Assembly (NCBI GenBank): GCA_022819825.1
Contig: JAJEGM010000050.1
Span: 1-35,819 of the forward strand
From: Acidimicrobiia bacterium
GTDB taxonomy: Bacteria > Actinomycetota > Acidimicrobiia > Acidimicrobiales > Bin134
DNA length: 35,819 nucleotides
Reading direction: 5' to 3'
Shown: in pieces, positions 20,147-27,125 of the stretch
Layout: every line of letters begins with the position of its first letter
Position numbering within the stretch: the stretch's first letter is position 1
The notes under the pieces: model-generated
Told to the model about the DNA's origin: nothing
The model's database searches: none
Seen by the model: the letters and a program-made list of their open reading frames with translations, nothing else
Made by a program: the position numbers and the translations under genes

Positions 20147-22008
20147 TGGGAGCTTCCGCCTTCTTCGTCTTCGATGATCTCGGCGTCGACGATGTTCTCA
20201 TCGTCTGAGGCGCCGCCAGCATCAAAGTCGCCTGGGGCATCGAAATCACCGGGGGCATCGCCGGCAGCGGCGGCCGCCTGCTCGTACATGGCCGCCCCGA
20301 TCTGCTGGCTGATGGCCGACAGCTCCTCGGTGGCCGAGCGGATGCGGTCGAGGTCCTTCTCGTCGATGGCCGACTTCAACTCGCCCAGCTTGGCCTGAAC
20401 CTCGCTGCGCTGGTCGGCGTCCACCGACTCACCGGCCTCGGCCAGCAACTTCTCCACCTGGTACACCAGGCTGTCGGCGTTGTTGACGGCCTCAGCCTCC
20501 TCCCGACGACGGGCATCCTCGGCGGCATGGGCCTCGGCATCGGCGATCATCTGATCGATGGCGCTTTTGTCCAGCGAGGTCTGGCCGGTGATGGTGATGG
20601 ACTGCTCTTTGCCGGTGGCCCGGTCTTTGGCCGACACGTGGACAATGCCGTTGGCGTCGATGTCGAAGGTGACCTCGATCTGAGGCACGCCCCGTGGCGC
20701 GGGCGGCAGGTCTACCAGCTGGAACTTGCCCAGAGTCTTGTTGTACGCGGCCATCTCCCGCTCGCCCTGAAGCACATGGATCTCCACCGTGGGCTGGTTG
20801 TCATCCGCGGTGGTGAAAACCTCGGTGCGGCGGGTGGGGATGGTGGTGTTGCGCTCGATGAGGCGAGTCATCACACCGCCCTTGGTCTCGATGCCCAGCG
20901 ACAGCGGGGTCACATCCAGCAGCAGCACGTCCTTGACCTCGCCTTTGAGCACGCCGGCCTGCACCGCCGCGCCCACGGCCACCACCTCGTCGGGGTTGAC
21001 TCCCTGGTGGGGCTGGGTTCCGGTCATCCCGGTAACCAGGTCCACCACCGCGGGCATCCGGGTTGAGCCGCCCACCAGGATCACGTGGTCCATGTCGCCC
21101 GCCGACAGGCCGGCGTCAGAAAGGGCCTGCTCGAAGGGCTTGCGGCACCGGTCCAGCAGGTCGCTGGTGAGATCCTGGAACTTGGCCCGGCTCAGCTCGT
21201 AGTCCATGTGGAGTGGCCCTGCGTCGGTGGCGGTGATGAAGGGCAGGTTCACATTGGTGCTCTGGGTTTGCGACAACTCGATCTTGGCCCGCTCCGCGCC
21301 CTCCTTGAGCCGCTGCATGGCCATGTTGTCCTTGCTCAGGTCTACGCCGTGGTCGTTGCGGAACGAGTCCACCAGCCAGCCGATCACCCGGTCGTCCCAG
21401 TCGTCGCCGCCCAGGGCGGTATCGCCGCTGGTGGACTTGACCTCGAACACCCCGTCGCCAATCTCCAGGATGGACACGTCGAAGGTGCCCCCGCCCAAGT
21501 CGAAAACCAGAATGGTCTGGTCGGTGTCGCCCTTGTCGAGGCCGTAGGCCAGTGCGGCCGCGGTGGGTTCGTTGATGATCCGCAGCACCTCGAGGCCGGC
21601 GATGGTGCCGGCCTCCTTGGTGGCGGTGCGCTGGGCGTCGTCGAAGTAGGCCGGGACGGTGATAACCGCCTCGGTGACCTCGGTGCCCAGATAGGTCTCG
21701 GCGTCCCGCTTGAGCTTTTGCAGAACCCGGGCCGAGATCTCCTGGCTGCTGTAAGCCTTGCCGTCGATGCTCTCCGACCAGTCGGTGCCCACGTGGCGCT
21801 TGACCGAGCGGATGGTGCGATCGGGGTTGGTGATGGCTTGACGCTTAGCCACCTCCCCCACCAGCACCTCTCCCTCCTTGGAGAAGGCCACCACCGACGG
21901 GGTGGTGCGAGAGCCCTCAGTATTGGCGATGACCGTGGGCTCACCGCCTTCGAGCACTGCAACCACGCTGTTGGTGGTGCCCAAATCGATGCCGACAACT
22001 CTGGCCAT
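20143..22008 (-). CDS. dnaK: Hsp70 chaperone DnaK
   Basis: The 621-residue DnaK has the ATPase signatures [15 protein letters not shown] at the N-terminus, [17 protein letters not shown] near residue 168, and [18 protein letters not shown] near residue 310. The substrate domain begins with [18 protein letters not shown] helical lid follows, and the tail is acidic with a doubled GDFDAP and the family's [13 protein letters not shown]. It is the first gene of the operon, read from the promoter region at 22.08-22.15 kb. ATG start, with the conserved [11 protein letters not shown]. Confidence 0.98.
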   Translation of the reverse strand: MARVVGIDLGTTNSVVAVLEGGEPTVIANTEGSRTTPSVVAFSKEGEVLVGEVAKRQAITNPDRTIRSVKRHVGTDWSESIDGKAYSSQEISARVLQKLKRDAETYLGTEVTEAVITVPAYFDDAQRTATKEAGTIAGLEVLRIINEPTAAALAYGLDKGDTDQTILVFDLGGGTFDVSILEIGDGVFEVKSTSGDTALGGDDWDDRVIGWLVDSFRNDHGVDLSKDNMAMQRLKEGAERAKIELSQTQSTNVNLPFITATDAGPLHMDYELSRAKFQDLTSDLLDRCRKPFEQALSDAGLSAGDMDHVILVGGSTRMPAVVDLVTGMTGTQPHQGVNPDEVVAVGAAVQAGVLKGEVKDVLLLDVTPLSLGIETKGGVMTRLIERNTTIPTRRTEVFTTADDNQPTVEIHVLQGEREMAAYNKTLGKFQLVDLPPAPRGVPQIEVTFDIDANGIVHVSAKDRATGKEQSITITGQTSLDKSAIDQMIADAEAHAAEDARRREEAEAVNNADSLVYQVEKLLAEAGESVDADQRSEVQAKLGELKSAIDEKDLDRIRSATEELSAISQQIGAAMYEQAAAAAGDAPGDFDAPGDFDAGGASDDENIVDAEIIEDEEGGSSQ

Positions 22009-22039
22009 TTTGTTCGACTCCCTTTTGATGTTGTTATTT

Positions 22040-22075
22040 GGTTGAAGTTTGGTTTTTAGGTTGAAGTTTGGTTTT
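22040..22075. repeat. Tandem 17-base direct repeat in the dnaK leader
   Basis: GGTTGAAGTTTGGTTTT occurs at 22040-22056 and again, identical, at 22059-22075 (period 19). On the dnaK coding strand the copies are C/A-rich. They lie between the putative transcription start and the dnaK ATG, or just at the start. Confidence 0.85.
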
Positions 22076-22079
22076 GAGA

Positions 22080-22109
22080 ATTATCTTCGACCCTCAGGAT
22101 ACCCCTCAA
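22080..22109 (-). promoter_or_regulatory. Possible dnaK operon promoter
   Basis: On the minus strand TTGAGG (22109-22104) and GATAAT (22085-22080) are 18 bases apart and match the -35 and -10 consensus in 4 and 5 of 6 positions. Transcription would start near 22073, giving a leader of about 65 bases that contains both copies of the 17-base repeat. Confidence 0.45.
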
Positions 22110-22126
22110 TTTGTCATATCCCAAAA

Positions 22127-22147
22127 CTTGAGTGCAGATCACTAAGG
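22127..22147. promoter_or_regulatory. HAIR-like HspR operator
   Basis: CTTGAGT, seven bases, ACTAAGG. The actinobacterial HAIR consensus is CTTGAGT-N7-ACTCAAG: the first half is perfect, the spacer exact, and the second half matches 5 of 7. It lies about 18 bases upstream of the putative dnaK -35 and 25-45 bases before the gpmA start, so HspR bound here could affect either gene. Confidence 0.6.
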
Positions 22148-22171
22148 GTTGGAGCCGCTACGCTGCCCAGG

Positions 22172-22930
22172 GTGAGTCCAGCAACGCTGATCCTGCTTCG
22201 CCACGGACAGAGCCAGTGGAACGCCTCCAATCAGTTCACCGGTTGGTACGACTGCGATCTCACGGAACAGGGAGAGGCCGAGGCTCGAGCCAGCGGGCAG
22301 GCGCTGGCTGAGGCCGAACTGCTGCCCGATGTCGTACACACCTCGGTGCAGACTCGGGCCATTCGCACTGCGGAACTGGCCCTGGCTGAGATGGGTCGGG
22401 CATCGGTGCCGATGAAGCAGCATTGGCGGCTGAACGAGCGCCACTACGGCGACCTCACCGGGTTGGACAAGTCCGAGACCCGACAGCGCTATGGCGATGA
22501 GCAGCTCAACGCCTGGCGCCGGGGCTACCGCACCCCACCACCCCCCATTGCCGACGACAACCCGTGGAACCCCAACGGCGACCCCCGCTACGCCCACATT
22601 CCCCCGGAGCTGTTGCCCAAGAGCGAGTGCCTAGCCGATGTGGTGGAACGGCTGATGCCCCATTGGTATGACGAGGTGGTCCCTGATCTGCGAGCCGGGC
22701 AGTTGGTGTTGATCTCGGCCCACGGCAACAGCCTGCGGGCCCTCGCCAAACACCTCGATCAGATCGACAACGACGCTATCGCCGAGCTCAATATCCCCAC
22801 CGGGATGCCGCTTGTGTACGAGCTGGGACCGGACATGATGCCCATCGAAGCCAAAACGACGCTCGCCCGCTCGCTCGACCCCGCTGCGGCGGCCGAAGCC
22901 GCCACAGCAGTGGCCAAACAAGCGGGCTAA
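22172..22930 (+). CDS. gpmA: 2,3-bisphosphoglycerate-dependent phosphoglycerate mutase
   Basis: The enzyme interconverts 3- and 2-phosphoglycerate. From GTG at 22172 it has 252 residues (E. coli GpmA 250). The phosphohistidine motif is LILLRHGQSQWN at residues 6-17; GWYDCDLTEQG, LNERHYGDLTGLDKSE (catalytic Glu) and LISAHGNSLRAL (second His) follow in order. The frame stays open upstream for 41 codons, but homology begins at this GTG. No strong ribosome site precedes it, so a leaderless or weakly translated message is possible. The start region lies right beside the HAIR-like element shared with dnaK. Confidence 0.95.
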   Translation: MSPATLILLRHGQSQWNASNQFTGWYDCDLTEQGEAEARASGQALAEAELLPDVVHTSVQTRAIRTAELALAEMGRASVPMKQHWRLNERHYGDLTGLDKSETRQRYGDEQLNAWRRGYRTPPPPIADDNPWNPNGDPRYAHIPPELLPKSECLADVVERLMPHWYDEVVPDLRAGQLVLISAHGNSLRALAKHLDQIDNDAIAELNIPTGMPLVYELGPDMMPIEAKTTLARSLDPAAAAEAATAVAKQAG

Positions 22931-22940
22931 GCGCCTGTCA

Positions 22941-22959
22941 GGCTGTAGGAGTGTCAGCC
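22941..22959. terminator. Weak hairpin between convergent gpmA and amt
   Basis: GGCTG and CAGCC flank a 9-base loop in the short gap between the two stop codons and into the end of amt. There is no T-run, so it is only a possible bidirectional terminator. Confidence 0.25.
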
Positions 22960-24318
22960 CACAGAGGTGGAGGTGTCCGGGCCGTAGCCAGGCACTCCGT
23001 GCTCGTGGAGGTCGAGTCCACCAATCTCTTCCTCACGAGACACCCGTAGACCCATCGTCTTCTTCATGACAGCGAACAAGATGCCGGTTGTGATGGTCAC
23101 CCAGGCGAACACCAGCACCACGCCGATGAGCTGCACCACCAACTGGTCGATGCCTCCGCCGTAGAAAAGTCCGGCGTTGTCTTGGCCCACAAACGCATCG
23201 TCATAGCGGGAGAACAGGCCCACGGCCAGCGTCCCCCACACGCCGCACACACCGTGAACCGAGATGGCGCCCACCGGATCGTCTATGCGGACCCGGTCGA
23301 AGAACAGCACCGAGTACACCACGATGACTCCGGCGATAGCGCCGGTCACCACTGCGCCCATTGGGTTCATGGTTCCGGTGCCGGCGGTGATACCCACCAG
23401 ACCAGCCAGCACGCCGTTGCCGGTCATGGCCACATCCAGCGAGCCGGCCTTGCGCCAGATGACCGCCCCGGCGGCCAGGCCACCGGCAGCCGCGGCCAAC
23501 AGCGTGGTTACCGCAGCACGCATCACGAAGTCGTCCGCAGCCAACTCCGAGCCGGGATTGAACCCGAACCAGCCGAACCACAGGATGAACACGCCCAACA
23601 CCACGAAGGCGATGTTGTGGCCGGGCATAGCCCGAGGGTTGCCGTTCTCGTCGTACTTGCCGATGCGGGGCCCGAGGAAGATGGCGCCCATCAGAGCGGC
23701 CCAGCCGCCGGTGCTGTGCACGATGGTGGAACCGGCGAAGTCGCCGAACCGGGCGTCGCCAATCTTCAGATCCGACAGCAGGCCGTCGCCGTGCCAGAAG
23801 GAGTGGACCACCACCGGATAGATCAGCGCGGTCATGAAGAAGCTGAACACCAAGTACGCGGAGAACTTGGTCCGCTCGGCCATGGCCCCCGAGGCGATCG
23901 TCACAGCGGTGGCCGCGAACACCACCTGGAAGAAGAAGAACGTGGGGGTGCTGAGCCCGTCGCCAAAGGTGGTGAACGTGCCGCTCAGGAAGAACCCGTC
24001 GGTGCCGATCAGCGATCCGCCGTCGGTGCCAAAGGCAATGCCGTAGCCGAACGCGAAGAAGGCCAGCGCGCCAATGCACATGTCGGCCAGGTTCTTGGCC
24101 ATGATGTTGCCCACGTTCTTGGCCCGGGTCATGCCCGCCTCGACCATGCCGAAGCCGGCCTGCATCAAGAACACCAAAATGCCGGCGATGAACACCCACA
24201 GGTTGTCCATCACCACTTGCACTGCTTCGGCGCCGCCGTCTTGGGCCATTGCCGGAACAGCCCCAATGAGCACCGTGCCGGCGGCAATCAGCGCCCCAAT
24301 TCCGAATTTCCTTTTCAT
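22954..24318 (-). CDS. amt: Ammonium transporter Amt
   Basis: A 454-residue Amt/MEP/Rh channel. A cleavable signal peptide (GIGALIAAGTVLIGAVPAMA, residues 5-24) precedes about 11 membrane helices. Conserved pieces: MQAGFGMVEAGMTRAKN near residue 50, FHSTGG-like IVHSTGGWAALMGAIFLGPR, and AISVHGVCGVWGTLAVG, holding the twin pore His. The start is ATG at 24318 with AAGGAGGG about nine bases upstream; a longer open frame upstream is not supported. No glnK/glnB follows, so its PII partner must be elsewhere. A GlnR-type box lies about 80-105 bases before the start. Confidence 0.95.
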   Translation of the reverse strand: MKRKFGIGALIAAGTVLIGAVPAMAQDGGAEAVQVVMDNLWVFIAGILVFLMQAGFGMVEAGMTRAKNVGNIMAKNLADMCIGALAFFAFGYGIAFGTDGGSLIGTDGFFLSGTFTTFGDGLSTPTFFFFQVVFAATAVTIASGAMAERTKFSAYLVFSFFMTALIYPVVVHSFWHGDGLLSDLKIGDARFGDFAGSTIVHSTGGWAALMGAIFLGPRIGKYDENGNPRAMPGHNIAFVVLGVFILWFGWFGFNPGSELAADDFVMRAAVTTLLAAAAGGLAAGAVIWRKAGSLDVAMTGNGVLAGLVGITAGTGTMNPMGAVVTGAIAGVIVVYSVLFFDRVRIDDPVGAISVHGVCGVWGTLAVGLFSRYDDAFVGQDNAGLFYGGGIDQLVVQLIGVVLVFAWVTITTGILFAVMKKTMGLRVSREEEIGGLDLHEHGVPGYGPDTSTSVG

Positions 24319-24397
24319 ATGACCGGCCCTCCTTCGCCGTTTCTGCACCCGCGCCACTGCGGCGCCGTCGCAGTCGGGAACAAGGTAGGAAGGCCAG

Positions 24398-24424
24398 GTT
24401 TCACAATTGTTTCTGCGCTGTGAA
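24398..24424 (-). promoter_or_regulatory. GlnR-like nitrogen-control box upstream of amt
   Basis: Read toward amt the sequence is TTCAC-N6-GAAAC-N6-GAAAC. The streptomycete GlnR consensus is gTnAC-N6-GaAAC repeated, and the mycobacterial form AC-N9-AC; here AC recurs three times at exact 11-base steps. It also contains the palindrome ACAATTGT (24403-24410). Placement 80-105 bases before an ammonium transporter is what GlnR sites show in other actinobacteria. Confidence 0.6.
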
Positions 24425-24445
24425 TTTCAAGCAGACGGTGGTGCT

Positions 24446-24505
24446 CTCGAACTGCCTGCTTGAGTACGGGACTGGGCGGAACTCGTACTGCCTGCTTGAG
24501 TACGG
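24446..24505. repeat. Two direct repeats before the iron-sulfur reductase gene
   Basis: ACTGCCTGCTTGAGTACGG occurs at 24451-24469 and 24487-24505 (period 36); with one mismatch the match extends to 24 bases (24446-24469 and 24482-24505). The second copy carries an inverted repeat CGTACT/AGTACG with a 9-base loop. TCAAGCAG at 24427-24434 is an inverted copy of part of the first repeat. The layout suggests a binding site array 40-95 bases before the gene at 24542. Confidence 0.75.
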
Positions 24506-24541
24506 AACCGGGGGATGTCAACAACTAGGTTTGGAGTCGCC

Positions 24542-27067
24542 ATGGACCCAAAGCGCCTGCGTCCCTTCCACATAGTCCTCGGCCTCGGGCTGGGCTTCGC
24601 CGCCTTCACCATTGCTTCGGGCATCGCCTCGGCCATCACCGAGTTCAAGAACCCGGCCGAGATCACCCGTCACCCCTGGGAGAACATCCCCAGCGGGTGG
24701 AAGGCCGCCTTCTACACCATCATCCCCATCTTCTTGGTGTGGGCTTCTTGGGAGTTCGCCAAGCGGGTGAAGAACTGGGAGCGGGGCGGCCCCGACAACC
24801 GGCGCACCACCCTTTCCAACGCCAAGACCCGCCTCGAAGACCTCCGGCGGGGCATGTACATGCGCACCCTGCTGCGGGAGCCCGGCGCCGGCGTCATGCA
24901 CACCATGATCTACGTGGGTTTCATCATCTTGTTGGGCGTCACCACCACCCTGGAGATCGACGAGCAGCTCCCCGACGGGGCCAAGTTCCTCCACGGCCGG
25001 GTGTACCAGGTGTACTCCGCGGTGGGCGACATCGCCGGGGCCGTCTTCCTGGTCGGGGTGATGTGGGCCATCGTGCGCCGCTACGGCCCCCGACGACTGC
25101 GCCCCTACCGCATCCGCATCAAGTCGCGGCCCGAGCACGCGGTGATCTTGGGCACGTTCTTCGCCATCGGAGTCACCGGATTCGGCGCCGAGGTGTTCCG
25201 CATCGCCCACCATGGCGTGCCCGACTTCGAGAAGTGGTCGGTGCTCGGCTACCAGGTGGCCACCCAGATGCGGGGCCTCGAGGGCCTCGACCACTGGCAC
25301 CAGTTCTGGTGGGCGGGACACGTGATCGCTTTCGTGGCCTTCTTGGTGCTGCTGCCCATCACCATGCTGCGCCACATGGTCACCTCCCCGCTGAACATGT
25401 ACCTGCGGGACAAAGACCGGCCCAAGGGGGCCATGAAGCCCATGCCCAACCTGATGGAGACCGACTTGGAGTCGTTCGGGGCAGCCACCGTGGAGGACTT
25501 CACCTGGAAGCAGCTGCTGGACACCGACGCCTGCACCATGTGCGGTCGATGCACCTCGGTGTGTCCGGCCCACGCCACCGGCAAGCCCCTCGACCCTCGG
25601 GAGATCGTGCTCAAGACCGGGGAGGTCATGGCCGCCACCGGCGAGCCGGCCACCACGCCGCCCCTGGGCACGGTGCCGGAGATCAAGGTGGAGGCCAACT
25701 CTTTGTTCGAGCGGATAACCGGCGAGGAGATCTGGGCGTGTACCTCCTGCAAGGCGTGCGACGAGATCTGCCCGGTGAACATCGAGATCCTCGACAAGAT
25801 CCTCGATATGCGCCGCTATCTGTCGCTGATGGAGTCCGACTTCCCCACCGAGCTGGGCCAGGCCTACCGGTCGATGGAGAACTCGGGGAACCCGTGGGGC
25901 ATGTCCCAGGGCGACCGCGGCGCCTGGGCCACCGATTTCGAGGGCATCGCGGTGCTCGACGGGGGCGACCCGCTGGAGTCCGAGTACCTCTACTGGGTGG
26001 GCTGTGCCGGATCGTTCGACGACAAGAACCGCAAGGTGACCCGGGCGGTGGCCAAGCTGCTCCAGCGAGCCGAGATCAGCTTCTCCATCTTGGGGCCGGC
26101 TGAGAACTGCACCGGCGACCCGGCCCGGCGCTCGGGCAACGAGTACATCTTCCAGATGCTGGCCATGCAGAACATCGAGACCCTCAATGAGATGGGGGTC
26201 CGCAAGATCGTCACCCAGTGCCCCCACTGCTTCAACACCCTGGCCAACGAGTACCCCCAATTGGGCGGGCACTACGAAGTGGTCCACCACACCCAGTTCC
26301 TGGAGGCGCTGATCGACGACGGACGCCTGGACATGACCGGCGCTCGCCTCGACGAGCGGGTGGTATACCACGACTCCTGCTACCTGGGCCGCCACAACGA
26401 CGTGTACTTGGCCCCCCGCCGAGTGGTGGGATCGCTGGGCGGCGTCGAGGTGGTGGAAGCCGGGCGCAACGGGACCAAGGGCATGTGCTGCGGTGCGGGC
26501 GGGGCCCGCATGTGGATGGAGGAGACCATCGGCAAGCAGGTGAACGTGGAGCGGTCGCAAGAGCTGCTGGCCACCGGGGCCGACCGGATCGCCACCGCCT
26601 GCCCGTTCTGCTACATCATGATCGACGATGGCATCAAGGCCGAGGGGGCCGACGACGACGTGGTGGTGGGCGACATCTCCATGCACCTGCTGGAAGCGCT
26701 GGAGAACCGCGACGCCGCCGAGGAGGAAGCTCGCCAATCTGAACTGCTCACCATCCGCACTCGGGCGTCTGAAGCAGCAGCGGTCGCGGTGGCCGAGCCG
26801 GAGCCACCAGCACCAGCCCCCGCAGAGAGGCCCGCTCCAGACCCATCCAAGAGGCCAGACGATTTCACCCGAATCATGGGAACCGACCCCGCCTTGGCCC
26901 GAGCGCTGCCCGATCACGGCATCGTGACCTACGAAGACCTCGCCGCTCTCGATGACAACGCAGTGCAGGAACTCGAGGCCGCCCTGGAGATCCCCGGCCG
27001 GATCAGCAAGTGGAAGTGGCCCACCCAGGCCGCCGCCCTCATCGCCGAGCGCGAAGAAGCCGACTGA
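24542..27067 (+). CDS. Membrane-bound iron-sulfur reductase (Rv0338c-like, heterodisulfide reductase-type)
   Basis: The 841-residue product combines a membrane part (about residues 1-280, helices such as LGLGLGFAAFTIASGIA, several His, related to NarI/DsrM-type quinol domains), two 4Fe-4S ferredoxin motifs (CTMCGRCTSVCP from residue 331, CTSCKACDEICP from residue 400), and two CCG domains of the HdrB type (Cys488 onward with NCTGDPARR and CPHCFN; then Cys649-650 in MCCGAGGARMW and CPFCY). It probably moves electrons between quinones and a soluble partner. The last 70 residues after a Pro/Ala linker (from 773) resemble a helix-hairpin-helix module. ATG at 24542 has GGAG five bases upstream; a start at 24515 is in frame but has poorer spacing. 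The mycobacterial homologue Rv0338c has similar size. Confidence 0.9.
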   Translation: MDPKRLRPFHIVLGLGLGFAAFTIASGIASAITEFKNPAEITRHPWENIPSGWKAAFYTIIPIFLVWASWEFAKRVKNWERGGPDNRRTTLSNAKTRLEDLRRGMYMRTLLREPGAGVMHTMIYVGFIILLGVTTTLEIDEQLPDGAKFLHGRVYQVYSAVGDIAGAVFLVGVMWAIVRRYGPRRLRPYRIRIKSRPEHAVILGTFFAIGVTGFGAEVFRIAHHGVPDFEKWSVLGYQVATQMRGLEGLDHWHQFWWAGHVIAFVAFLVLLPITMLRHMVTSPLNMYLRDKDRPKGAMKPMPNLMETDLESFGAATVEDFTWKQLLDTDACTMCGRCTSVCPAHATGKPLDPREIVLKTGEVMAATGEPATTPPLGTVPEIKVEANSLFERITGEEIWACTSCKACDEICPVNIEILDKILDMRRYLSLMESDFPTELGQAYRSMENSGNPWGMSQGDRGAWATDFEGIAVLDGGDPLESEYLYWVGCAGSFDDKNRKVTRAVAKLLQRAEISFSILGPAENCTGDPARRSGNEYIFQMLAMQNIETLNEMGVRKIVTQCPHCFNTLANEYPQLGGHYEVVHHTQFLEALIDDGRLDMTGARLDERVVYHDSCYLGRHNDVYLAPRRVVGSLGGVEVVEAGRNGTKGMCCGAGGARMWMEETIGKQVNVERSQELLATGADRIATACPFCYIMIDDGIKAEGADDDVVVGDISMHLLEALENRDAAEEEARQSELLTIRTRASEAAAVAVAEPEPPAPAPAERPAPDPSKRPDDFTRIMGTDPALARALPDHGIVTYEDLAALDDNAVQELEAALEIPGRISKWKWPTQAAALIAEREEAD
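26858..26934 (+). repeat. Segment duplicated at 31446-31522
   Basis: This 77-base stretch encodes DDFTRIMGTDPALARALPDH and a few more residues at the start of the C-terminal module. An ungapped copy lies at 31446-31522; I count 9 differences in 77 bases (about 88% identity), mostly at third codon positions. Confidence 0.85.
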
Positions 27068-27125
27068 ATAACTCCAGCTCTCATAAGCCCCTAGAGGGAA
27101 GGCAAGGGCGAGCCAACCGCCCAGC

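Noticed and set aside
22040..22075. Direct repeats at 22.0 kb and 24.4 kb as CRISPR
   Set aside because: Each has only two copies with spacers of 2 or 12-17 bases, no further units and no cas genes.
24446..24505. CTTGAGT inside the repeats read as HspR (HAIR) sites
   Set aside because: Only the left half is present. No ACTCAAG-like half follows at the 7-base spacing in either copy.
24518..26917. A very long minus-strand open frame opposite the iron-sulfur reductase gene
   Set aside because: It mirrors the codon pattern of the plus-strand gene, is rich in His/Gly/Val as expected of a GC-rich antisense frame, and has no recognisable motif. The plus strand has clear 4Fe-4S and CCG motifs.
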